From Galeopsis tetrahit (lineage: Eukaryota; Streptophyta; Magnoliopsida; Lamiales; Lamiaceae), in NCBI GenBank assembly GCA_963675135.1, contig OY776122.1, positions 80,362,472-80,426,471 on the forward strand: 64,000 bases of DNA, written 5' to 3'. Positions 43,655-54,298 of this stretch are shown one piece after another. The translations under genes and the position numbers were made by a program. The notes beneath the pieces were generated by a model. The model was not told where the DNA came from and did not search any database. It saw only the letters and a program-made list of their open reading frames with translations. Position 1 is the stretch's first letter. Each line of letters opens with the position of its first letter.

Positions 43655-46411
43655 TTACGGCTCCACAATAATCTTCCCAGTAGCATGACCTTCAATGCTT
43701 TTAGCCCAAGCCTCTTCAGCTTTGCTTAAAGGAAATTTAGAGTCAATGATAGTCTTGAGCTTCCCTTGTTTCACTAACTCCACGAGATACTGCAGGTTCT
43801 CGCTCTTGGGGATAAGGATTATCGGTATCAATTGTTTCTTAGAAAAGGTTAGTTTCTTGGCAGCAAATGTCCACATGGCTTTAGGCCCTGGAGTGAGGTC
43901 GATCACCTTCCCGTTTGTGCTCAAATTTGGCTCAAAAACAGACCAGGGAAAGGCTGATGCACAGTGAATCACTGCATCGTATTTCTTGCCTGACGGGCTC
44001 TTGAGAGCTGCACCTTCGGGCGTCTTATAGTCAAGAACCTCGTCTGCTCCCAGGCTTTTCACTAAGTCAATATTACGAGCACCACAAGTAGCTGTTACGT
44101 GTGTGTTTCCTAGTTTTGCTAGTTGAACAGCGTATGTACCAACGCCACCTGAGGCAGCTGTCACGAGGATATTTTTCTGGGGCCCACTTCCATCGAGCTT
44201 AATCCCGGCAGTTTGGGCAAGGGCCATGTGAGCTGTAAGGCCTGCTACAGGAAGGCTTGCACCTTCAGCAGCTGATACTTCAGGAGGCCTAAGAACTGTC
44301 AATTTTTCTGTTGCTACAGCATACTCTGCTAAACCGCCTCCTGTCTGTTTTGTTAAGATTTATGACCACAATGAATGATGATGCATACTATAGAATACAA
44401 AGATAAAAGTGGGTGCAAAAGAAATGTTGCAAGTTGAAATAAACGATACTCCCTTTGTTTCCAAAAATTCAGTGACATTTTTACCCTTTTTAATAATTCT
44501 TCAATTATCTCTCATATCTTTCATATACCATAAATTACTCTTTCCTTTAACTGATTGAGGGTAAAAATGTCTAAATTTTATATTCCTTAATTTTATTGTA
44601 AATCTTTACAAAGACATTGTTATGATCCCACATCGAATCCACAAGCAATTGGGGTGGGTATTTAACTAGGGTCCCTAGTTAGCTTTTGGGTGGAGTTATG
44701 GCTTCTGGCTTGAGTGCCTAACAGAAGCTTATTGCAAAATGGAGGTAGTATATAGGAGAGACAGCTTTAACACTTACAAATTCACTAATTGCAGAAACAA
44801 CTTTGTCACCAGGTTTCAAGTTTTTGACTCCTGGTCCAACCTCCACTACCTCTCCAGCTACATCTGCAGCTGCTCCATGAAAACAAGTAAACGAAAAAAG
44901 ATGAAAACGAATTACCAACTCAACAAACCAAAATTATGATCACAAAGCAAGTCCAGGCCCTGTATGGCAGAGTTAGTTCCTAAAATTGCATGAAGTAAAA
45001 AATTAAATAAACTACATATTCAAGAACTACATGAATTCTTAGAAACTATAAAGGGCTGGGAGTAATCAAATGTAGGTCGAGAATTTCTGGTGGTAAGCTT
45101 ACCTGGAATATAAGGAAATTTCCGAGGAAGAAAAGGGCGAATCATTCCTTTCTGAATTTTCCAATCAACGGGATTTAAGCTTGTGGCTTCCAACTTTAGC
45201 AGGACTTCACCTTTACTAGGGGTTGGAACTGGAATTTCAACATGCTGCAAGAAGTTGCCATTACGGTAAGTAATAACTGAGATTCAATTTTGAAGGAATA
45301 TAACCATAAGCAATTGTCTGGAAACTTCTTTTTTCTTTTTTCATGTGATGATCATCTCTTGACTGGGATTTTCAAGAACTATATTTAACTAAATCTGCTG
45401 ACAACTAAAACTTGTTCTCGGTGAATCGGAATGACGAATCCAAATACTAAGTGCAGAAAGAAGTGGTGCATCCCTTATTAATATTGAACCCTTGTTGTCA
45501 TTAGATTTGTCAACTAGATTAGAAATTCAAATGCCTAAAGTACTAGTGATCCACAAATATATAGTCAACTGAAGGGTTTACTTGTATTTCAGTAACAGAT
45601 ACAGATCATGATTTGCTCTTCTGTTAGAAACATCCTTGTATTTCATAGTTTTATCAAAAACAACTAGTTTTAATAATTCACCCTTCCAATATTTGTTAAT
45701 GGAAGCCCAATGGACATTTTGATTCAAGAAAATGAAGAAAAAAATGATTTAATATTTAAGTAAGAGTTTGATACAACTTCTGCAGCATAGCAAAAACTGA
45801 AAAATATTCTAGGATCACTCCAATGTTGATTTCATAAAAAAGTATTCAGATGCAATCAAGAATCTTTTGCAGAGTGAGGGCACAAAACAAATTGTTACTT
45901 CATATATTCCTCCAAAAGTACTTATATTGATCTCATCCTAGCATCAAGATAAAATAAGTAAGAATATAAATCTTTCTTCTCAAATCATGAATGTGACATG
46001 ATAAAACCATGCTGCTCATAACAAAAGTAGCCATAAGTTTTCAATTTAACTTTTTCTTCTTTCAATTTACACCATCCCAATTATTATTAGATGTTAATTC
46101 AACAGCAACTGGTTCTAAAAAATTACTGAACCCAACCCACTCCTGTGTGCAGAAAATATTCGGACAAGATCGGCACAAATACTCATAGCCACCAAAAACA
46201 AATACAGTAGACAATTAAATACGGCTAAATAGCTTGTAAAAAGAAATTTAGGAATTCTGTATTATCCAATAACACAATGTACCAGAGAAACAAAAATTGA
46301 TAATAATAATAAAAAAAAAAAGAGCAGCAGAAGAAACGAATTCACCTTCAAACCAGCAGGTCCACCGCCATAGGCATCGTACACAATCGCACGCATTAGC
46401 TTCCCCGCCAT
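43655..46411 (-). CDS. Quinone oxidoreductase, ceQORH type (copy 1)
   Basis: A zinc-free medium-chain dehydrogenase/reductase, related to the Arabidopsis chloroplast envelope quinone oxidoreductase homologue (At4g13010), which reduces activated alkenes or quinones with NADPH and sits at the inner envelope without a cleaved transit peptide. Exons on -: 46411-46346, 45244-45103, 44869-44778, 44344-43655; phases 0, 1, 0, all GT-AG; 329 aa, the same length as the Arabidopsis protein as I recall it. Visible parts: LEATSLNPVDWKIQKG (N-terminal catalytic domain), ADVAGEVVEVG, GGGLAEYAVA, Rossmann VTAASGGVGTYAVQLAK near 150, LGADEVLDYK, HATGKIIVEP at the end. MAGKL was chosen as start because it fits the family; MDM two codons upstream is possible. 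It is tandem with copy 2, in the same orientation. Confidence 0.93.
44449..44748. mobile_element. Worn Stowaway-like MITE in intron 3 of QOR copy 1
   Basis: CTCCCTTTGTTTCCAAAAAT on the left and TTGCAAAATGGAGGTAG on the right are flanked by TA (44447-44448 and 44749-44750). The ends are degenerate. The interior (about 44620-44720) has a TGATCCCACATCG stretch that reads like part of another repeat. Copy 2 has only a partial MITE-like end at the matching place (about 48720-48740). Confidence 0.45.
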
Positions 46412-47850
46412 ATCCATTTCACGAAACACTTGCTTGCGACGAGTGCGGGGAAGAAGAAAAATAATGCTGAGAATTAAGAGTGAAATAAGGTAAAATATTT
46501 CCATGGATACATATACAAGGAAGCTGTGGCCTGTGATAGGGGGTGGCGCAAGTGGAGCCAAGTTTGTGACATTTGTTGTTCACAATGTTGAATGACGATA
46601 ATAGCCTTAGTACTCTTTTCTTGCTGGCTAATCTACAAATCAATGTCACATCACAGTACATTTTTATGCCTAATTGTTGGACACTAATTTTAAATTATCG
46701 AAAATGCTATTTATGTAGCTACAAGACTACAATCGATCCAAATCAATGTCACATTACACTACATTTTTATGCCTAATTGTTGGACACTAATTTTAAATAA
46801 TCGAAAATGTAGCTTAAGAGGAGATCAGATAAATATTGATGTCGCAGTTAAATAATATGTGTAACAATATTATAACCTTTTCCAAGCATCATGGTGATTT
46901 TTTTGATTTTTTTAAAGCTATTTTTAAAATTTAATTTAATTTTAAATTAAAATGTAAAAGTGATTAAAGTTGTTTTACTATATTTTTGCTGCAACTTGAA
47001 TGACATGAAAGTAGAAAAATAGTTAGCTCCCTTCTATTCTTAATATAAGTCATTTTAAACTTTTGTTTTCTCGATAGATTATATGACGTTTTATATTTTT
47101 AATGTAAATTAATTATCTTTTTTTAAAATTTAATTCTAAGATCACTAAATATTTACATAAATATGTTCTTTCTTTATGAGATGTATAATCATTAATTAAG
47201 GTAATATGTTAAATAATTTATTTTCTTAATATGTGTGTATGAGTTTTGGATAACATATATTTTGGATAAGAAAGAGTATTGATTAATAGATTTGATAGAT
47301 ATGTTATTAGTAGGGTGGTTTTTCAAAACCTTATTTTAAAAACTCGAAGTAGAACCAATTTAAGATTTTAAAACCCAAATCTAGTTTACAAAACTCAAAG
47401 TAAACATGTCTAATTGTATAACATTTTTTTTTTTAAACAGTGATAATTCATCTTGTTCGTGAAATATCAATGTTTTGTTTTGCTAGGATATCTAAATTTT
47501 CGTCAAGCCCTCATTATTGGGCAATCTTCCAATTATTATGGACGATTCTTTCAATAACCTCTTATTCATGCATTTGCCTAAATTAAGAATATTATTTCCT
47601 ACTCCCTCTGTCTAAAACAAGAATATAACTTTCTTTAAAATTAAAATGAAAAATTCTCCATAAAATTCACTCTGACATTATCTGAAATTTTACACAAAAT
47701 GTCATTATTTTTAAGTCTACGTATACACACTAGTACTAGAAAGCGACACAATTTGAGTAAAAGAGGTACTGAACTCGGAATATAATCACGTTCTCATGTT
47801 CGATGCACAATCTCATTCTTTTGTTTTGACAAATTCATGGAAATTACAAT
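46412..47850. other. Spacer between the two QOR genes, with a 103-bp-period duplication
   Basis: No separate gene is seen. A unit of about 69 bp (AATCAATGTCACATnACAnT ... CTAATTTTAAATnATCGAAA) is present at 46639-46707 and 46742-46808, a short distance upstream of QOR copy 1. About 47315-47415 is a fragment related to the 41913-42376 MITE. The rest is AT-rich. Confidence 0.5.
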
Positions 47851-49828
47851 TTATGGCTCCACGACGATCTTCCCAGTAGCATGGCTTTCTATGCTTTTAG
47901 CCCAAGCATCTTCAGCTTTGGTGAGAGGAAATTTAGAGTCAATTACGGTCTTGAGCTTCCCTTGTTTCACCAACTCGAGGAGGCACTGCAGGTTTTCAGC
48001 CTTGGCCGAGAGGAAAAACATCAACAGCTGTTTCTTAGAGAAGGTAAGTTTCTTGACAGCAAAAGTCAACATGGCACTAGCTCCAGGACTGAGGTCGATC
48101 ACCTTCCCGTTTGTACTCAAATTCGGCTCAAAAACGGACCAGGGAATGGGCGATGCACAGTGAAGCACTGCATCGTATTTCTTGCCCGATGGGCTCTTCA
48201 GAGCTGCACCTTCTGGTGTCTTATAGTCGAGAACCTCATCCGCTCCCAGGCTTTTCACTAAGTCAATATTACGAGCACCACAAGTAGCTGTTACATGTGC
48301 ATTTCCCAGCTTTGCTAGCTGAACGGCGTAATGACCAACACCACCTGAGGCAGCAGTGATGAGGATGTTTTTCTGGGGCCCACTTCCATCGAGATTAATC
48401 CCAATCGTTTGGGTGAGGACCATGTGAGCTGTAAGTCCTGCTACGGGAAGGCATGCCCCTTCAGCAGCTGATACTTCAGGAGGTCTAATAACTGTCAAAC
48501 TTGCTGTCGCTACTGCGTACTCTGCTAAACCGCCTCCTGCCTGTTTTGTTAAGATTTATGCATTTGAGCTAAAGAATAATAAGTGATCATACACTAAACT
48601 GAAAATCCCTATTAAAGCTGGAGTCACTAAGTAAGAGTAAAATTGTCAACTAAGCATTTATTACTTGAGTAATTGAGAAAATGTGACTATATTTTGGAAC
48701 ATAAAAAAACGTGGCTATCTCTGAGGGATAGAGGGAGTATATAAGGGAGAAAAGTTTAACACTTACAGCTTGAGTCATTGCAGAAACAACTTTGTCACCC
48801 GGTTTGAAGTTTTCGACTCCTGGTCCAACCACCACTATCTCTCCAGCTACGTCTGTAGCTGCTCCAAAAAAACGTAAAGATTAGACTGATGAAAGCAAAT
48901 GACCAACTCAACGATCCAAAGTTATGATTACGGTGGAAGTCGAGGCTAAGTATGGCAGAGTTTGTTACTAAATTTGCAGTGCAGTAACAACTTAAATAAG
49001 CTATATATGCAAGAACATCCCAAAAGTAGTTGCAAACTATATAAAGGGCTGGGAGAGAATTCTGGTAAGAAGCTTACTGGGAATATAAGGAAATTTCTTA
49101 GGAAGAAAAGGGCGAAGCACGCCTTTCTGGACTTTCCAATCAATAGGATTTAAGGCTGTGGCTTCCAACTTCAGCAGGACTTCACCTTTACCAGGGGTTG
49201 GAACTGGAACTTCAACGTGCTGCAACAAGTTAACATCAGTACGGTAAGTGATAACTAGGATCCAATTTCAAAGAATAAAGCCTAAAAACTTCCATATTTC
49301 ATAACTGGGATATTCAAGAACTATATTTAACTATATCCGTTGACAACTACAACACATTCTCAGTGAATTAGAATGAAGAATCCAATATTAAGTGTGGATA
49401 GAACCCCTGTTGTCATTAGATTTGTCAATTGCAAAATCCTAATGAAGGGTTTAAGTAACAAAAGTAGCCATATCGTCCATTTGACCTTTTCTTCTTTACA
49501 TTTGCATCCCATTTGATATGTGTATGTCTAGAATTACAGCCACCCGTATGAATTTATGTATTCTGTGTGTGTGCATAAAATACTTCACCAAAAACAATTT
49601 GTAAAAAAACCAAATAGACGATTAATTACGACTAAATAGCTTGTAAAAACAGTTCTAGAAATACTGGATTTCAAGGTACCAAATATATAACTACAGAAAC
49701 ATAATTGGTAAAAAAAGGAAGCACCGGAATAAACGAATTCATATGAAAACCGAATTCACCTTCAAACCAGCAGGTCCACCGCCATAACAATCGTACACAA
49801 CCGCACGCATAAGCTTCTGTGCCGCCAT
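47851..49828 (-). CDS. Quinone oxidoreductase, ceQORH type (copy 2)
   Basis: Tandem paralogue of copy 1 with the same exon phases. Exons on -: 49828-49760, 49219-49078, 48858-48767, 48540-47851; 330 aa. It starts MAAQKLMRAVVYD. The Rossmann text is ITAASGGVGHYAVQLAK, and LGADEVLDYKTPEG and HATGKIVVEP match copy 1 almost exactly. The exon 2 donor differs from copy 1 (CCCA|gtaagc instead of CCAG|gtaagc) but keeps GT and the phase, so the residue becomes Thr instead of Ala. Differences concentrate around 230-260 of the protein (LMFFLSAKAENLQCLLELVK here, LIPIILIPKSENLQYLVELVK in copy 1), near the end of the nucleotide-binding domain. Both copies look intact. Intron 1 is shorter than in copy 1. 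Confidence 0.93.
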
Positions 49829-52345
49829 AGCTAATTCACAAAACACTCGGTTGCAGCGATGAAGAATTATACAAGTAGTCTAACAAAGGTGCAGTATATA
49901 AATAGAGGAATTTAGATCTAAGATGCCGACCCAAAAATGGTCAAAAGATTGATTTAACAAGGTTGAATAGCAGATTCATGACGAGCAGCATGACTAATAC
50001 GGCGACAGGCGGCAGACTTGTTGGACTTGCACCTTCAACTATTTTTCTTTTTTTAAATATTAAAATTGGCTTCAGAATTAGTTGCACTTGCACATGACAT
50101 AGAAAAATTTACCATTTCATTTAATTTAACGGTAAATTTGTAATTTGATGTCAGCAGTGACAATTCTTGCCCAACAGAATTGGGCTATTTAGTGCGTCTC
50201 TTATTTAAAATGTTGCGTGCACATAAATGGGAGTAGATTTTTAATTTTACATATGAAAAATTGATATATTAATTTTTGATGGATTGTTAAAAAATAACTA
50301 CTCCTACAAATCAAGCCGTTATTTTGATGTCGGTTGAATATTTTGTTTAACTCGTTTAATAAAGTTCATCAATAAAAATAAATAAATTTAAATTCAATGA
50401 GTAATTTTATTTTAATTTATAATTTTTTACCTTAAATATATGATAGATTTAAAAATATATAACTAAAATATTTGATGAAATAGATTTTTTAAATTTTAGT
50501 ACATATATACTTGCTCACTAATTAAGAAAGATATATATTAAAAAAATGAGGGTAGAAAACATACTCCGTACAAGATATGGATATAGAGGGTTGTAAGAAA
50601 AGAAATTAGTAACTTTTAGTGGAACTCTTAATATGATAAAATGGATAATTTACAATTTGATATAATTTTTGTAAATATATAGTACTTCATTCAATTTTCT
50701 TCCTACACAATTTTTAATGAATATTAATTAGTTTATGTATGAAATAAATATATTAAAAGTTTAATGAGATATTATAGAATTATTTGTAAAATAGAGTGAT
50801 TGTTAAAATAAGTGAAAACAATCAAATTTGATTGGTGAAGTATAACTTTTATAATTAATTAATAAATATACAATTTAAAATTATTATTATTATTAAAAAC
50901 GTTTAGAGTCGACTGATTTATTTTTATTTTTTTTAAGTTGATATTATTAAACTCAAACGACTCAACAATAAACAAACCAACTTCAAACACTTTAAAATGT
51001 TTGATTAACATTTCAGTATAAATTATTAGCAAAATTTTACCCGTACAGTGATTATCATTAAATTAATCATGCGAAAGATGCCAGATAAATATGGTTTCAC
51101 GATCTCATCATCCACGATGTGATGTGAGCTTTATCACATCAATATTTAATTTAAAAGAAAAAAACCAAGTATATGCTCCTATACTATTTTATTTGTCATC
51201 GATCCCCCTTGAAACTACTAGAAGCTCTTTAATAGAAATTTAAAAATAAAATAAAGAAAAGAGTTCTCACCTAATATAATGTACTTGGATTTTTTATTAT
51301 TAAAAAGGCTTCGCACTTTCTAATACAAATAATGAAATAATACAATAAATATTATAGGATCTTTAATTCAATGTATATAATATTTGAATATGATTGCACT
51401 GCTACAACTTCATTACTTTGACAGGTGTGCTATGTTACCACATATCACATTAAAAAAAAAAAGACTTTATAGACTCAATTGTATTTATATATATATATTG
51501 CATTGAATTGTATGACTTGTTTTGTAATATAATGTTATTTATTTATAATCTTTCCGTACCACAAATTCAAATTCGTTGGCTCCCACCCTATGCATGTCCT
51601 AATTAACCCCTCCCCACTCATACACACTGTTACGACAATAGTAGTAGAAGAATTAAAAAAAATTCTTATCCTCATGTCTTTTTTTTTCCTTTCTTTCAGC
51701 CAGCCGTCGTTGCCGCCATTGCCCTTCCGTCGCATTAGTTTTTTTTTTTTTTTCCGATCAACCAAGATCGACAATAATGAAGATTTTCGGTTAGTACTTA
51801 CTAAAAAACCTGTAAATTTCCGATTATATCATTTAGAAATTAGTCAATATTTTTTAGTTTTTTCTTTCTGATTAACCAATTTAAAAAAATGTAGAGTTCG
51901 ACACTCTTCAAAAAACGTAGATTTCGATACTGATTTGTTGAAATATGTTAATTTTTTCCTTTCTTTTTCCTAAGATTTCTAAGTTTTTTTTTAAATTTTT
52001 ATATATTTTAATTTTCTCGGTAAAGTTGGAGGTGTTGGCGACAGCGACTGCAATATTTTGGACGGGGTGGTTTATTTATTAAATTATAATTTTATCGTTA
52101 AGGATAATAGTAGTAGTATAATACAGTCTTTTCGTGTTGAGAGTGTATCTACTAAAATATTTTGTGGTGCATCTAATATTCATGGAGGTGCAAATAATTG
52201 TACCCTTTGAATGATGCAAATTCGGACTGTTACCTGTTCGAATCCAAGCATCAACCCAAATAATGGCCCAAATACAGGACCCAATTCATCCCTACGAACA
52301 CAATAATCCCTCCGCCGTTCTCCGCCCACGGCCACCACTCCATTA
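49829..52345. other. AT-rich intergenic DNA, no gene seen
   Basis: The first 100 bp is the leader and promoter of QOR copy 2. The rest is AT-rich with homopolymer runs. Short frames at 51535-51871 on both strands are T/A-run artefacts around a poly-T tract. No element boundary could be defined. Confidence 0.45.
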
Positions 52346-53485
52346 ATGGCCCTCCTTCTACCTCGAACCAGCCGAACCTCCCTCCTCCGCCTGTTCCTCC
52401 GTAACCTCTCCACCACCACCGACACTAACCTCGATGACCCTACGCCGCCCGCTCCATCCCACCACTCTGCACCGCCACAACCAAAACCCCTGTTTCCACG
52501 CACCCGAACCCCACTGGAAAAACAATTCGAGACATGTCTCCAACACCTCAAGCCCGGGTTCACTCAATTCGACGTAGACGATGCCCTCCGAGCCCAACCC
52601 GACCCGGACGTCGCTCTCGACATTTTCCGGTGGACGGCTCAGCAGCGCCTGTACAAGCACAACCACGTCACCTATCTCACAATGATGGAAATCGCAGTCT
52701 CAGGTAAGCGTTATCGTGTCGTCGAGACTTTAATTGAAGAAGTTATCGCCGGCGCTTGCCCTGCTAGCCTTCCCTTGTTTAACACTATGATCAAGTTCTG
52801 CTGTGGCCGTAAGTTTTTGTTTAGTCGAGCTTTCGATATTTATAAAAAAATGCAGAAATCAGAGAATGCTAAGCCGAATTTGGAGACCTATACGTTTCTT
52901 CTGAGTTCACTTTTGAGGAAGTTTGATAAGTTGAATGTATGTTATGTGTATTTGCATGCTTTACGATCATTAGCTAAGCAAATGAAGGCATCAGGGATTA
53001 TTCCCGATACTTTTGTTCTGAATTTGATCATCAAAGCCTACTCGAAGTGTCTTGAAGTTGATGAGGCGATTAGGGTTTTTCGTGAAATGGGATTGTATGG
53101 TTGTGAGCCCGATGCGTATACATATAGCTATTTAGCTAAAGGATTGTGTGAGAAGAATAGGGTGAATCAAGGGTTGGAGTTTTATCGTGAGATGAGAGGG
53201 AAAGGGCTGGTGCCTAAATCAAGCACTTATATGGTATTAGTTTGTAGTCTTGCAATGGATAAAAGGTTTCAGGATGCAATTGCGACTGCCTATGACATGT
53301 TTGGCAATTCCATGTCGCCTGATTTCTTAACTTATAAGACATTGCTGGAAGAAATGTGTAGGGATGGCAAGGGCAACGAGGCATTCAAACTTCTTGAATG
53401 TTTCAGAAAACGGGATACTTTAATGAATGAGAGGACTTACAGTAGCTTGATGAATGGACTGCATTTTTCAAGTAGAGATCACTAG
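52346..53485 (+). CDS. Short P-class PPR/TPR-like protein, probably mitochondrial
   Basis: An intronless 379-aa gene. The N terminus (MALLLPRTSRTSLLRLFLRN) is rich in Arg, Leu and Ser with no acidic residue, as in mitochondrial presequences. A Pro-rich spacer follows (about 30-50). Helical repeats run from about 85 to 375, with PPR phrases NTMIKFCCG, ETYTFLLSSLLR, DTFVLNLIIKAYSKC, DAYTYSYLAKGLCEK, STYMVLVCSLA and LTYKTLLEEMCRDG. About seven to eight repeats are visible. No editing domain is present. Base composition is GC-rich at the 5' end and drops afterwards. From memory it resembles the protein of At3g25210, a near neighbour of ROF1 in Arabidopsis. An antisense frame at 52358-52666 is a shadow. 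Confidence 0.9.
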   Translation: MALLLPRTSRTSLLRLFLRNLSTTTDTNLDDPTPPAPSHHSAPPQPKPLFPRTRTPLEKQFETCLQHLKPGFTQFDVDDALRAQPDPDVALDIFRWTAQQRLYKHNHVTYLTMMEIAVSGKRYRVVETLIEEVIAGACPASLPLFNTMIKFCCGRKFLFSRAFDIYKKMQKSENAKPNLETYTFLLSSLLRKFDKLNVCYVYLHALRSLAKQMKASGIIPDTFVLNLIIKAYSKCLEVDEAIRVFREMGLYGCEPDAYTYSYLAKGLCEKNRVNQGLEFYREMRGKGLVPKSSTYMVLVCSLAMDKRFQDAIATAYDMFGNSMSPDFLTYKTLLEEMCRDGKGNEAFKLLECFRKRDTLMNERTYSSLMNGLHFSSRDH

Positions 53486-54298
53486 TTCCTCATATGGTCT
53501 TGTAAACAAAGATTCACATTGTTTAAGATATTATCCTTTCGCATCTTTGATTTTACAAAGAATATGTCCATCTCTTTGCTCGTATATCTTAGTTTCCAAA
53601 TGTTGTATGAAGAGTTTTTGGCATAGCTGAGTTGAAATTGATCGAGCTAATACTTCATTGATGTTGTCTTATGGTATTCCTTTATGCACTTATGGCTGAG
53701 ATCTGGCTGAGCAAAAAATGTATACATCATGATCATGGTTTTTTTGTTTGTATGAAGCATATCAGTGACAGTGTATATAGTATTCAACTATTAGTGGAGT
53801 GGAAATAGAAGAATTACATGCGGTGGCATTCTTCTCAAAATTATTCCTAATCCAAGCCCTTTTGCAATTTTTTTTCTTAATTTAATCAATGCACCTGTTG
53901 TACGTTTGCATCCGTTGAAGTTATTTCACAGGCCCTTGGGCACGAGTCAAAATTAATTGCAGATGCTGCTGGTAGCCTATATTTATGAGTGGTTAATAAC
54001 AAATTCTTGAAAACACAGAGGATCTGTGTACATATTCCTTTTCTTGACTAGAAATTAGTGAGATCAGGAATTACACTGATGTTTCATATCTAGAAATCCA
54101 CGATCGTTATATGAATTCACTACATATTGTTACAGACATTAAAGAATGAAGAGTTTACCATCCATGCACATCAAAGATCAAATTCACCATGAGAGACAGA
54201 GCAGAAGATCCCAAGTTTGTTACACTATCTTAATTATAGAGTTACCGAGAATAGTATCCCAAAGTTACAATATGAGTAATTAATGATATATAATTTGA
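53486..54298. other. Convergent spacer, 3' regions of the short PPR and the TMK gene
   Basis: The two genes point toward each other across about 800 bp. I see no further gene or repeat. The DNA is moderately AT-rich. Confidence 0.45.

Noticed and set aside
46262..46561. N-terminal extension of QOR copy 1 with a hydrophobic helix (MEIFYLISLLILSIIFLL)
   Set aside because: Copy 2 has no such extension and starts at the homologous MAAQ; the total of 329 aa from MAGKL matches the family.
49076..49080. Apparent loss of the exon 2 splice donor in QOR copy 2
   Set aside because: Reading A|gtaagc keeps GT and the same phase; only one residue changes.
51535..51871. Frames on both strands around a poly-T tract
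   Set aside because: Homopolymer-driven, no domain, no splice or promoter context.
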